From: an uncultured SAR86 cluster bacterium
GTDB taxonomy: Bacteria; Pseudomonadota; Gammaproteobacteria; Magnimaribacterales; D2472
DNA: 64,000 nucleotides
Assembly (NCBI GenBank): GCA_902558095.1
Contig: CACECP010000003.1
Span: 1-64,000, forward strand
Direction of reading: 5' to 3'
Every line of letters starts with the position of its first letter. Position 1 is the stretch's first letter. The translations under genes and the position numbers were made by a program. The notes beneath the pieces were generated by a model. It did no database searches and was not told the DNA's origin. It worked only from the letters and a program-made list of their open reading frames with translations. Shown in pieces: positions 8,627-17,784 of the stretch.

Positions 8627-10678
8627 TTACCACCTTGCCCAATTAATGCCCCATGTTCCTCCCATGGGTCCGTTTATATATCCATAATGATATTGTGTTC
8701 TATCAGATGGATTATATCCCCACTGACATGAACCGCTAGACCTATCACACCAATAAAAGTCTGAATTGAAAAGTCCCTCATAGAAATCTTCTGTATCTGT
8801 AACATCATCTGGAGCTGACACGGTACCTGTTAAATCCTCTACTCGCCATGTATAAACCTTTACACCGTTATCAGAAGGCCTATTAAATACAATGGTGGTT
8901 TGATTGTCTTTTGAAGGATCTAATACTCCGTCTATATACCACTGTAGCTTTAATTTTGAGGTGTCATAAACTACATCTATATCTATCTCAAAACCAGTAT
9001 AGTTTCCAGATGCATCTTCAACAAATCCTACATCATCTCCATCAACAAAACCTTGATTGTGAATAGAGCCTATTGCAAAACCCTCAGTATTTACTTCTCC
9101 ATAACTTAATATACCGCCTTCCATAATTGTCCAATATTTAGGTCGATAATTATCAAATTCACCATAATAATTACCTTCAAATAGACCAACACTATTACAT
9201 TCAGGATTTCTTCCAGTTCTATTTCCATTCGCATCATAAAGGTTAAATAAACAATCACATGTTGTAATATCTTCTCCATCATCAAAGATAGTGCCATCAG
9301 CATAGTTGTAACATACTTTAAAATCTTTACCGGGAACATTCATTAAATCACTAATGTGATGTTTCCATTTAACGAGCGCAGGGTCTGATTGTGTAGTTGT
9401 ATTAACATTTCTGTCCGCCCATTGACTAACATCTCTATCATCTGTTGTTATATATTCATCACCCATCTCTCCGTGAGCATGTCCTAATTCGTGCATGAGG
9501 GTGTACTCAGTTCTGGGTTTAATCTCTTGAATATTTGTATTACCTAGATTTACACCTCTTCCATCAATCATGGTTAAAACTGAAACTAAATCATGTTCTG
9601 AAAAAAGATCGTCAAATACTGAATCATTGATATCTCCAGAGCCAATACAAAAAACATCTTCATCCCAATCGTAACAACCGGTTTCTATAGAAGCTAAAGA
9701 TGTTCCATCAGGGTTTACTGGTTCGGCAACAACGATGTCAAAATACCCAGAAAAGAATTCTGAAGCATCTGAGTCATTTAATGCATTAATAGACTTTAAT
9801 AAAGCCTCTCTAAAGAGATCTAAATCTGGAGTTGAGCCATCGCCAAGATCTTCTTTTAGAGAATCAGCAACAAATAGATAGTCAGTTCTCCCGAATGTAT
9901 TTCCACCTCCAACTAGATAATAAACATAATAATCTTTATTAGTTGTTGTTCCTGCATTAAAACCATCGCTTTTATCATCATCTTGTGCAACTGTTATGAT
10001 TTGTTTATTAGAAATAAACCAGGTATTAAAAAAGTCTCTATCTGTATCAATACCATCTGAAACTATAATCTCAGCATCAAATAAACCTGCCTTAGATAGC
10101 AGGGATAAGTCTAAAATAACATCGCCCGTACCTTCACCAGTTGATGTAAATGTCGTTGGAACAGACTCATCATTTACCTTTGCACTGAAGGTTAGATCAG
10201 CATCGCTATTATCAATATCAGAAAATGTAACTGAAAAACTTGGATTAGAATTAAAAATCAAATGATTCTTATCAAGATCTAATTTAGAATCCATGGATAT
10301 TGTTGGTAAATCATTTACTGGGTTAATTATTATCGTTACCGTGCTATTTCTTGTTACACTTTTTTCTACTGCCGTAACTGAATATGAAAACTGATCCTGG
10401 CCATTGAAATTTTCATTTGGACTGTAAGTAATAGCGCCTGTTTCAGAAAAGGTTAAAACTCCATTAGTTGTTGTTGCAGTTAGTTCATATTCAAGCGTTA
10501 CTGGCTCGTTGGCAGTTGCAGTCACATTTCCTGTGTATGTTGTGTCTTCATCAATTGAAATAGAGCTGCTAGATGCTAGAGTTATTGCAAATGGAACTGG
10601 CGGAGCGCTCCCTCCTCCTCCGCCTCCTCCGCAGGAAGCAATAAAAGTTAACAAGACAAATAATCTAAGTATTTTCAC
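8627..10678 (-). CDS. Lipoprotein zinc metallopeptidase, M64 (IgA peptidase) type
   Basis: Surface or periplasmic metallopeptidase of 683 residues. It starts at a GTG with lipobox FIASC, then a Gly run. Residues about 30-125 form cadherin-like or bacterial Ig-like repeats (ISIDEDTTYTGNV, ending INPVNDLPTI), probably a spacer or adhesive part. The catalytic motif HELGHAHGEMGDEY near residue 394 has two zinc His and the downstream Asp-Glu of the M64 type. A Cys-rich stretch (CYNYADG, TTCDCLFN) and a Met-turn-like YWTIMEGG follow. The C-terminal 150 residues look like another beta domain with two more Cys pairs. A companion gene follows within 5 bases. Upstream promoter not obvious. Confidence 0.8.
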   Translation of the reverse strand: MKILRLFVLLTFIASCGGGGGGGSAPPVPFAITLASSSSISIDEDTTYTGNVTATANEPVTLEYELTATTTNGVLTFSETGAITYSPNENFNGQDQFSYSVTAVEKSVTRNSTVTIIINPVNDLPTISMDSKLDLDKNHLIFNSNPSFSVTFSDIDNSDADLTFSAKVNDESVPTTFTSTGEGTGDVILDLSLLSKAGLFDAEIIVSDGIDTDRDFFNTWFISNKQIITVAQDDDKSDGFNAGTTTNKDYYVYYLVGGGNTFGRTDYLFVADSLKEDLGDGSTPDLDLFREALLKSINALNDSDASEFFSGYFDIVVAEPVNPDGTSLASIETGCYDWDEDVFCIGSGDINDSVFDDLFSEHDLVSVLTMIDGRGVNLGNTNIQEIKPRTEYTLMHELGHAHGEMGDEYITTDDRDVSQWADRNVNTTTQSDPALVKWKHHISDLMNVPGKDFKVCYNYADGTIFDDGEDITTCDCLFNLYDANGNRTGRNPECNSVGLFEGNYYGEFDNYRPKYWTIMEGGILSYGEVNTEGFAIGSIHNQGFVDGDDVGFVEDASGNYTGFEIDIDVVYDTSKLKLQWYIDGVLDPSKDNQTTIVFNRPSDNGVKVYTWRVEDLTGTVSAPDDVTDTEDFYEGLFNSDFYWCDRSSGSCQWGYNPSDRTQYHYGYINGPMGGTWGINWARW

Positions 10679-10703
10679 AAATAAATTATATCTTAATGAA
10701 AAA

Positions 10704-10728
10704 AAAGAGGGCCAAAAAAGCCCTCTTT
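10704..10728 (-). terminator. Rho-independent terminator of the TonB receptor gene
   Basis: The 9-bp stem AAAGAGGGC/GCCCTCTTT with a 7-base loop lies 18 bases beyond the receptor stop. On the minus strand it is followed by an unbroken T run. It also sits just upstream of the M64 gene, insulating it from receptor transcription. Confidence 0.9.
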
Positions 10729-10745
10729 TATTTAATTAAATTATA

Positions 10746-13700
10746 TTAAAATTTAACTCTAAACCCGGCCTTATAGATAGGTCCATGGTCTTGATATAAA
10801 AATGTCATTTCTTCATATCTTGAGTAAAGTTCAACCTCGGAATCTGTAATATTTATTGCCTCAAAAAATAGTTGAGTATTATCTGCTACATTATATGTAG
10901 CATTAAAATCAACTTGAGCTCTCTCAACGATATATAAAGGATTATATTGATCCATTCCGGCGTATGTTTCACCTTTTAGATTGTAAGAAAGTCTTGCTGA
11001 CATTTTATCATCTTCATAGAAGACAGATAAATTTGCTGCATCACCAAATCCAGGAAGTGCAAACTGTTCGCCCAAGACTGCTCTATCGGCATCAGTATCA
11101 CCTCCAATAAATGTCATATTAGCTAAAACACCAAAATTGTTATCAAATAAATGTTGAACTGCTACTTCAAATCCATCTAACACACCATCATATTTATTAA
11201 CAGGTTGAGCTAGATTAAACACATAGAATGGATCATCTGAATTGCCAATAAATACAGCATTTCCATTATTTGCATCTGCGATACAGTCAGTGGCACCGTT
11301 ACATCCAAAAGTGAAACCGGTATTGACTAACCATGCCCAGTCGTATGCATTTGACCATCCGCATGCCCAGTAACCTTGACTAGCTGTCCATTGACATAAA
11401 GCATCGTCGTTCTCAGGAACAATTAATGCACCTCTAGGTCCACGTGTAACATCTCTTACTCCATTAAATGGTCCACTTCTTAAACCAGCACCATGATAAT
11501 CTGAGATATCTTTTCTGAAGTAATTAACAGCAAAATAGCTACCTTCAGCATAATAATACTCATATGCTAAATCTAGATTTACTGACTCGTATGGTTGTAA
11601 ATCAGGATTACCAGTGCCCAATGTTAACGGATATCTTGAATCAAATGCTCCAACGCTTACTGTTGAATCTAATTGTTCTAAACTAGGTCTTGCAATAGTT
11701 TTACTTACTGCAAACTTTACAACTCTTTTATCGTCAAGATCAAAAGTCATGTTTAGGTTTGGTAAGAAATAATCTGAACTACCTGTTCCGGTATATGTAG
11801 TTGGAGCAGTTATAACACCAACTTTGTCACCGTACATAAATGCACCTAAGCTCCATGCGGTATTTGTTGGAACAGTTGTGTCAGCAGTTGATGATCTTTC
11901 TTCTTCCTCATATCTGAGACCAAGTTGTGCTCTAACAGGAATTCCATTCATTTCTGTATCAAAATTAAAATTAACAAATACAGAATTTAGCTCTTCAACA
12001 ATAATTCCATTTGAATCTCTGCTTCCATAACATCCATCAACAACACCTCTTGTTGAAGATCTATTGCCATCATATCCTACATTTGAGCCTAACCCATTAG
12101 GATTACCATCAGCGTCAAATGCATCATTTGCAATACACTCTGCTGGCCATTGATATGGAGTATTGTTATTATTCCACCAGCTACCATCAGATGAAGAAAA
12201 GTCTCCAACAAAGCCTGCAGCTCCAAACCAATACAAAGCATCTGCTTTAGAAATATTTAAATAATAAAAGGGTGTTCCTGATCCAAGATATCCAGGTGCA
12301 TTTACTTTTGTCCAAACATTATCAGGCATAAATGCATATGTCATCATGACAGGGTCTCCATCAGCAAGCTTTCCATTTACTAATTGATTAAACCATTTTT
12401 GATTTGTGAAAGTTGTTTCCATTTGGGACATACCAAATTCAACAGAAGTTAAAGACTCCATGATAATCCCATCATTATTATCCCAAGTACCAATCAGTTG
12501 AAGCTGGTCTAATTCACTTTGTCTATCTTGATAATTTAAGAACGCCTGCCTTGGGCCCATGTCACTTCCATCAAATTCAGTAGCGCCTGTATCAGCACCT
12601 TGGAAGTTTTTGTCCATATTCCATGTAAGTGCGCCTACCTTATTATTAAAATCAAAAGATCTAGCTCTCAAGAAACCTGATGCCTCTTGAACTGGCCACC
12701 ATCCCCATCCTGGCCATGCTCCGTTTGAAAAGGAAAGTATGTTATTTTGAGTTCCACCAGGTGTACCTTTAAACTTAGCAGATGAATCATGATAATCTAA
12801 AGTTAAATTTAAATTATCGTTAACTTGATAATCAAAATTAATACCTACTGATTTATTATTATTAGATGAGTTTCCATACTCAAAATCATTTTGCCAACTG
12901 TCACCATTTCCGGCAGCTTCAGCAGTTCCCTGAATTACAGCACCTCTTTCATTGACAGTCATTTGAGTTGTATTCCATCCAGCAAAATAAGAACCTGTGG
13001 TAATACCAGTAAAGTCAAAACTTGTGCTAGATACTGTGTAATCTATTGTCGTTACCATTTTTCCAAATTCATACTGAAATGTTGTTTGAAGATTATCTCT
13101 TTCACTTTGATTATCTTTAAATTTATAAGCTAATGATTCTGGATAAAAATAAACGCCATCTGCTCTTTGATTAGAAGAATTTATTACAGCTGTTGCAGGA
13201 ACAGTGCCTCCTCTAACATCACTTGGTAACCACGTAATTTCATTAGTTCCCTCTTCTCTATTGTGTCTTTCTTGATGAGATCCAGATATTGCAAAACCCC
13301 ATGAACCATCAAGATATTCACCGTTAGTAATGTAAATAAAATCCAATTCTGGTGTTGCATCATCGCCTGTCTCATTTTTCGTATGGCTATTTAGCCTCAT
13401 GCTGACAGCTCCACCTTTGTTAGCTCCAATTGGTTTTGCTGTAACCATATTTATAGTTGAGCCAAGTCCACCAGTTGGTAGAACAGCATTTGCAGATTTA
13501 TATACCTCAACTGCAGCCACACCATGAGATGATATGTCACCAAAATTAAAAGACCTTCCGCCTCCGTATTGAGGAGGAACAGTTGGCATTGTTCTGCCAT
13601 TTAATGTTACTAGATTAAATTCAGGACCTAGCCCCCTAACAGTAACTTTGGTTCCCTCATCATTACTTCTTTCAGTGGTAACACCCACCAACCTTGAAAG

Positions 13701-13919
13701 AGCTTCAGCGAGATTACCATCCGGAAATTTACCTAAATCTTGTGCAGTTAGAGCATCGACAACTCCAACATTCTTTCTTTTTATGTCAATAGCATCTTTA
13801 AGACTGGATTTAACACCACTTACAATAACTTCTTCGACTTCTTCTTGCTCATTTTCTTGAGCATTTATAACAGTTGATACTGGTAATAAGATTACCAGTG
13901 ATAATAAATATCTGTTCAC
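10746..13919 (-). CDS. TonB-dependent outer-membrane receptor
   Basis: Outer-membrane active transporter of 1057 residues. It has a signal peptide (MNRYLLSLVILLPVSTVINAQ) and a TonB box in EEVEEVIVSG near residues 27-36. The plug begins SLKDAIDIKRKNVGVVDALTAQDLGKFPDGNLAEAL and has VRGLGPEFNLVTLNGRTMPT. A long beta-barrel follows with a typical C-terminus ending KAGFRVKF. The plug matches the large Caulobacter/Xanthomonas-type receptors often tied to carbohydrate or complex organic uptake. No transport partner sits beside it, so the substrate is unknown. The start is GTG behind AGGGGG, spacing 5. A consensus-like promoter lies 41-69 bases upstream and a terminator follows, so it is a single-gene unit. 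Confidence 0.93.
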   Translation of the reverse strand: MNRYLLSLVILLPVSTVINAQENEQEEVEEVIVSGVKSSLKDAIDIKRKNVGVVDALTAQDLGKFPDGNLAEALSRLVGVTTERSNDEGTKVTVRGLGPEFNLVTLNGRTMPTVPPQYGGGRSFNFGDISSHGVAAVEVYKSANAVLPTGGLGSTINMVTAKPIGANKGGAVSMRLNSHTKNETGDDATPELDFIYITNGEYLDGSWGFAISGSHQERHNREEGTNEITWLPSDVRGGTVPATAVINSSNQRADGVYFYPESLAYKFKDNQSERDNLQTTFQYEFGKMVTTIDYTVSSTSFDFTGITTGSYFAGWNTTQMTVNERGAVIQGTAEAAGNGDSWQNDFEYGNSSNNNKSVGINFDYQVNDNLNLTLDYHDSSAKFKGTPGGTQNNILSFSNGAWPGWGWWPVQEASGFLRARSFDFNNKVGALTWNMDKNFQGADTGATEFDGSDMGPRQAFLNYQDRQSELDQLQLIGTWDNNDGIIMESLTSVEFGMSQMETTFTNQKWFNQLVNGKLADGDPVMMTYAFMPDNVWTKVNAPGYLGSGTPFYYLNISKADALYWFGAAGFVGDFSSSDGSWWNNNNTPYQWPAECIANDAFDADGNPNGLGSNVGYDGNRSSTRGVVDGCYGSRDSNGIIVEELNSVFVNFNFDTEMNGIPVRAQLGLRYEEEERSSTADTTVPTNTAWSLGAFMYGDKVGVITAPTTYTGTGSSDYFLPNLNMTFDLDDKRVVKFAVSKTIARPSLEQLDSTVSVGAFDSRYPLTLGTGNPDLQPYESVNLDLAYEYYYAEGSYFAVNYFRKDISDYHGAGLRSGPFNGVRDVTRGPRGALIVPENDDALCQWTASQGYWACGWSNAYDWAWLVNTGFTFGCNGATDCIADANNGNAVFIGNSDDPFYVFNLAQPVNKYDGVLDGFEVAVQHLFDNNFGVLANMTFIGGDTDADRAVLGEQFALPGFGDAANLSVFYEDDKMSARLSYNLKGETYAGMDQYNPLYIVERAQVDFNATYNVADNTQLFFEAINITDSEVELYSRYEEMTFLYQDHGPIYKAGFRVKF

Positions 13920-13959
13920 GTTAACCCCCTAGGTTAGTATTGTGTAATTGATGAGATGT

Positions 13960-13988
13960 ATTAAACTTTTTTGAATAATTTATGTCAA
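13960..13988 (-). promoter_or_regulatory. Sigma-70 promoter of the TonB receptor gene
   Basis: On the minus strand, TTGACA (13983-13988) is separated by exactly 17 bases from TTTAAT (13960-13965). This predicts a short leader of roughly 35 bases before the GTG start. The -35 is perfect. Confidence 0.75.
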
Positions 13989-14022
13989 GTTAATATCTAA
14001 TATTTATATACAAAATAAATAA

Positions 14023-14946
14023 TTAATCATCAATAAATTCAAGAGCTTTATCGCCAAACTTTGACCACCATTCCATACCCATAAGGTGAATTTTTTCAAG
14101 ATTTTCATCTGAATCATCATCCAAATATTTATTTATTTCTCCTCGTGAAGAATTAACCCTGAAATAGTTTTCTTTAAATATATCCATTGAAATATCATTA
14201 TGAATCTCAGAATCTAGCAACATTCCCATAATATCATTTCTTAGCCAGCCTACACCTCCCCATTTAGCTGAACTTGGACCATGTATTTTATTCTTATTTT
14301 GACCTGAACCAATGCTAAAAACCTTAATATTTTCTGTTTCAAGTATCCTTTTTGCATAAGAATAGCCAATCAAAGTTGGATTATTTGTAACAATGCTTCC
14401 ATCAATCATCCATGAATTATTTTGCATTTGATAAGTTGGAAAGTACATTGGTGCAGCACTCGATGATGCAATTGCATCTATAAAAGTAATATCCGGAGTA
14501 TTCAACGAATCAAATACAACATGTTCTCTTTTTTCAATATCGTATGCGAATGATAAAAAAGGCTTGTTAGAATCTTTTAAAGTGCTTTCACCAAAAATTT
14601 CTTTTAAAACTTTGATTCTACCCTCGCTTTCGTATCTGGGTCTTGCCTGAATTAGTGATGCTTTATCCCAAAAAAAAGAACTTTTCATTATTTTATCTAA
14701 ATAACTTTTTGACCAATATCTTTTTACTTTATCAGCAGTAAAGCCTCCATAAGCAAAACATGCTGCATTAAATGCTCCAGCACTTGTGCCAATGAACATA
14801 TCAAAAATATCTGAAACTTTCTTTCCGCTTTCTGCTTCAAGTTTTTTTAAAAAAACTATTGAAGCAATAGTTCTTACTCCACCACCATCAAAAGATATAA
14901 TCTTTTTATTAGAAAATCTTGATAAAAAACTAAAAAAATTTTTCAT
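14023..14946 (-). CDS. Patatin-like phospholipase
   Basis: Serine acyl hydrolase of the patatin family (307 residues), expected to deacylate phospholipids or other lipid esters using a Ser-Asp dyad. Visible: oxyanion loop DGGGVR at 20-25, nucleophile elbow GTSAG with Ser55, and DGS near residue 180 carrying the catalytic Asp. IASSSAAPMYFPTYQ is a typical block before it. There is no signal peptide and no POTRA or barrel, so this is the simple cytosolic or type-exported class rather than an autotransporter. The rhodanese gene ends 8 bases before the patatin start, and together with the GMC gene upstream they probably form one unit. Confidence 0.88.
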   Translation of the reverse strand: MKNFFSFLSRFSNKKIISFDGGGVRTIASIVFLKKLEAESGKKVSDIFDMFIGTSAGAFNAACFAYGGFTADKVKRYWSKSYLDKIMKSSFFWDKASLIQARPRYESEGRIKVLKEIFGESTLKDSNKPFLSFAYDIEKREHVVFDSLNTPDITFIDAIASSSAAPMYFPTYQMQNNSWMIDGSIVTNNPTLIGYSYAKRILETENIKVFSIGSGQNKNKIHGPSSAKWGGVGWLRNDIMGMLLDSEIHNDISMDIFKENYFRVNSSRGEINKYLDDDSDENLEKIHLMGMEWWSKFGDKALEFIDD

Positions 14947-14954
14947 TTAATATT

Positions 14955-15269
14955 TTAATTAATAATTCTTAATTTAAGATAATCAGCTGCATCAGAGATG
15001 CTTCCAAGATTTTCTACATTTTTATACCCAAGCTTGATTAATATATCCGTTGACTTTTGTGATCTATTCCCACTTCTGCAATAAAGATAAATTTTTTGTT
15101 CTTTTGTTAAAGTATTATCTACTTCTTTAATATCTTGCCACTCAATATTGATTGAGTTTTCAATGTGACCAGATTCATACTCTTGAGGAGTTCTTACATC
15201 AATAATTATTGCATCAACCGCATACAGTTGAATATTGAATGCAATGATAATTGCTATTAGCTTTTTCAT
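14955..15269 (-). CDS. Periplasmic single-domain rhodanese
   Basis: Sulfurtransferase domain of 104 residues with a signal peptide (MKKLIAIIIAFNIQLYAVDA). IIDVRTPQEYESGHIENSINI and the active loop CRSGNRS (Cys64) are complete, so it should be able to form a persulfide. The end of the domain is typical (GYKNVENLGS). It ends 8 bases before the patatin start and begins 3 bases after the GMC oxidoreductase stop, hence an operon. Its physiological sulfur donor and acceptor are unknown. Confidence 0.87.
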   Translation of the reverse strand: MKKLIAIIIAFNIQLYAVDAIIIDVRTPQEYESGHIENSINIEWQDIKEVDNTLTKEQKIYLYCRSGNRSQKSTDILIKLGYKNVENLGSISDAADYLKLRIIN

Positions 15270-15272
15270 GGC

Positions 15273-16952
15273 CTAGGACCAGTCATTTATAATCATATCA
15301 GACGCTTTTTCGCCAATCATAATAGTGGGAGCGTTGGTATTACCTCCAATCAAAGTTGGCATTATGGATGCATCTACTACTCTTAATCCATCAAGACCGT
15401 ATACTTTTAATGAATCATCTACAACGGACATTTCATCGTTTCCCATTTTACATGTTCCAACTGGATGATAGACGGTATCTGCATCTTCACGGATAGCCTG
15501 TTCTATATCTTTATCATTATTTATATCAACTGGTCTTTGAACATGACTGCTTGTATATTTAGAAACAGCTCCAGAATTGAGAATATTCATCATTTTCTTA
15601 TACCCAGCAATCATATCTCTCATATCATCAGGATGAGATAAAAATTTAGGATCTATTTTTGGGTCTTCAAATGGGTCAGCAGAATTAAGTGTTACTTCGC
15701 CTCTTGATTTTGGCCTTAGCAAACACACATGACAACTTAATCCATGACCCCAAACAGAGGTTCTTCCATGATCTATAACCATTGCAGGAGCAAAATGCAA
15801 TTGAAGATCAGGAATTCTTAAATCATCTCTGGATTTAATAAAACCACCTGCTTCTGCAACAGTAGATGTAAACATACCAACTTTTGCAAAGACATATTTA
15901 ATTATCTCCAATGGAAATTTGTAAAAAATCGATTTTAATGAAAAACCAATGAGCTCCATTGAGTTATATTTATGAACAGATAAATAATCGATATGATCTT
16001 GCAAGTTCTTTCCTACGCCTGGAAGCTCATGCTGTAATTCAATTCCATGTTTTGAAATTTCCTCAATAGGACCCACTCCTGATCTTAAAAGAATTTGGGG
16101 AGAACCAAATGCACCAGAAGATAATAGAACTTCTTTTTCTGAATGAATTTCAAAAGAATTTCCTTTATCGTCAATACACTCCACTCCTACAGCTTTTTTA
16201 TTTTCAATGATAATTTTATTTACATTTGTATCAGTCATAACCGTTAGATTTTCTCTATCTAGCACTGGGACTAAATAAGCCTTAGCTGCACTACATCTTT
16301 TTCCATTTTTTTGAGTGGTTTGATAGAATCCAATTCCTTCTTGATCCGATCCATTAAAATCTTTGTTATAACCATAAATCTTTGATGCCGTTTCTACAAA
16401 ATCTTTTGTTGGTTTATTTTCATGTCTTATTTTGGAAACATTTAAAGGTCCATTCTGACCGTGAAATTCATCATCAAACATTTCGTTATGTTCAGCTTTT
16501 TTGAAATATGGTAGTACTTCTGAATAGGACCATCCTTTATTTCCTAGTTCTGACCAGTGGTCGTAGTCCCATTTGTGGCCTCTTACATAAAGCATTGCAT
16601 TTATAGCGCTCGAGCCACCTAAAGTTTTACCCCTAGGTTGATATCCTCTTCTGTGTTCCATACTCTCAGATTCAACGTTATGAACACCTCCAGCTGAATC
16701 TACAACAGCAGTTTCTGGTTGAGTAACTGCTACTTTTTCAAACTCTTTTTGGGGTTCAGTATTATATGCCCAACTGTATTTACTTTTATCTCCTAAAAAA
16801 GCAAAACCTAAAGGTATATGCAGTCTTGGGTCATTATCTCTTGAACCCGCCTCAATTAAACAAACACTTAATTCTGGGTTTTCACTGATTCTGTTTGCTA
16901 GAACACATCCAGCTGAACCCGCTCCTAAAATTATAAAATCATATTTTTTCAT
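15273..16952 (-). CDS. GMC family FAD oxidoreductase (choline dehydrogenase-like)
   Basis: Flavin-dependent alcohol dehydrogenase or oxidase (559 residues) that oxidises an alcohol to aldehyde or ketone. N-terminal FAD fold FIILGAGSAGCVLANRL-type sequence at 5-20, GMC signature GKTLGGSSAINAMLYVRG near 108-125, and C-terminal active-site YHPVGTCKMG near 492 plus GGNTNAPTIMIGEKAS are all clear. Between YSWAYNTEPQ and RRGYQPRGK it has about 25 residues more than choline dehydrogenase. Choline-transport and betaine aldehyde genes are absent, so betaine synthesis is not implied. A sterol or aliphatic alcohol is equally possible. It is first gene of a probable unit with rhodanese and patatin. Confidence 0.88.
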   Translation of the reverse strand: MKKYDFIILGAGSAGCVLANRISENPELSVCLIEAGSRDNDPRLHIPLGFAFLGDKSKYSWAYNTEPQKEFEKVAVTQPETAVVDSAGGVHNVESESMEHRRGYQPRGKTLGGSSAINAMLYVRGHKWDYDHWSELGNKGWSYSEVLPYFKKAEHNEMFDDEFHGQNGPLNVSKIRHENKPTKDFVETASKIYGYNKDFNGSDQEGIGFYQTTQKNGKRCSAAKAYLVPVLDRENLTVMTDTNVNKIIIENKKAVGVECIDDKGNSFEIHSEKEVLLSSGAFGSPQILLRSGVGPIEEISKHGIELQHELPGVGKNLQDHIDYLSVHKYNSMELIGFSLKSIFYKFPLEIIKYVFAKVGMFTSTVAEAGGFIKSRDDLRIPDLQLHFAPAMVIDHGRTSVWGHGLSCHVCLLRPKSRGEVTLNSADPFEDPKIDPKFLSHPDDMRDMIAGYKKMMNILNSGAVSKYTSSHVQRPVDINNDKDIEQAIREDADTVYHPVGTCKMGNDEMSVVDDSLKVYGLDGLRVVDASIMPTLIGGNTNAPTIMIGEKASDMIINDWS

Positions 16953-17034
16953 AATTAAATTACCCTATAAATAAACAATACAATAAGTTTATGATTTAGA
17001 ATCAAAACTGTAAACTTTGTTTTATAAATAAATC

Positions 17035-17784
17035 ATGAATGCTTTTTATATCTTTTTAACATTGTGGGTTCTTGTTGCAATATGCACCTTTATATATTTG
17101 TTTTATCAAAGCGCACCTTATGGCAGACATATGAAAAAAGGATGGGGAGTCAGCATACCCTCAAGACTAGGATGGGTCATTATGGAATCTCCATGTGTTC
17201 TTTTAATGATAGCCTATGGATTAATTGCAAGAAACCAATTAGATATTATTCATGAAATCTTTCTATTATTATGGTTAACTCATTATATTCATAGAACTTT
17301 TATATTCCCATTTGCTGTAAAAATGACAAATCCAAAGATGCCAATCTCGATAGCATTTTCTGCATTCTTTTTTAATATTGTTAATGTAAGCATCCAAGCA
17401 TTTGGTATTTTTTATTTTACTGAATATGCTTCAGATTGGATTTCAAGTCCAACTTTTATTATTGGACTATGCTTATTTTTAATCGGAATGTTTATAAATA
17501 TAAAATCTGACTACTTCATAGCGTCTATGAAAAAAAGAAAAGGTCCTGGATATCACATTCCAAATGGATTTTTATACAAATATATTTCTGCACCAAACTA
17601 TTTCGGTGAGATCATAGAATGGATTGGTTGGGCAATATTGACTTGGAGTATTTCTGGAATAGTCTTTTTGATATGGGTAATAGCAAATTTATTTCCTAGG
17701 GCAATTTCTCACCATAAATGGTATCAAAACAAATTTGAAAATTATCCTAAAAATAGAAAAGCAATTATCCCAGGAATTATTTAA
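17035..17784 (+). CDS. Steroid 5-alpha-reductase family membrane protein
   Basis: Integral membrane NADPH reductase of the 3-oxo-5-alpha-steroid 4-dehydrogenase family (249 residues, about seven hydrophobic helices). Known members reduce a C=C bond conjugated to a ketone or an enoyl double bond. The C-terminal half is strikingly like animal SRD5A1/2: YISAPNYFGEIIEWIGWA near 182-199 and HHKWYQNKFENYPKNRKAIIP near 226-246, the latter a cofactor-binding block. SIPSRLGWVIMESP near 41-54 also fits. Its 3' end overlaps the convergent SDR gene by 8 bases. It is divergent from the GMC gene (82 bases apart). Substrate unknown: a sterol-like ketone or a polyprenoid is possible. Confidence 0.88.
   Translation: MNAFYIFLTLWVLVAICTFIYLFYQSAPYGRHMKKGWGVSIPSRLGWVIMESPCVLLMIAYGLIARNQLDIIHEIFLLLWLTHYIHRTFIFPFAVKMTNPKMPISIAFSAFFFNIVNVSIQAFGIFYFTEYASDWISSPTFIIGLCLFLIGMFINIKSDYFIASMKKRKGPGYHIPNGFLYKYISAPNYFGEIIEWIGWAILTWSISGIVFLIWVIANLFPRAISHHKWYQNKFENYPKNRKAIIPGII

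Noticed and set aside
8621-8642. Longer start of the M64 companion gene
   Set aside because: Uses TTG and overlaps the peptidase gene; the ATG at 8621 has AAGGTGG at the right distance and a good signal peptide.
9106-10265. Short open frames overlapping the M64 peptidase gene
   Set aside because: They are shadow frames on other strands/phases with no start signals or family resemblance.
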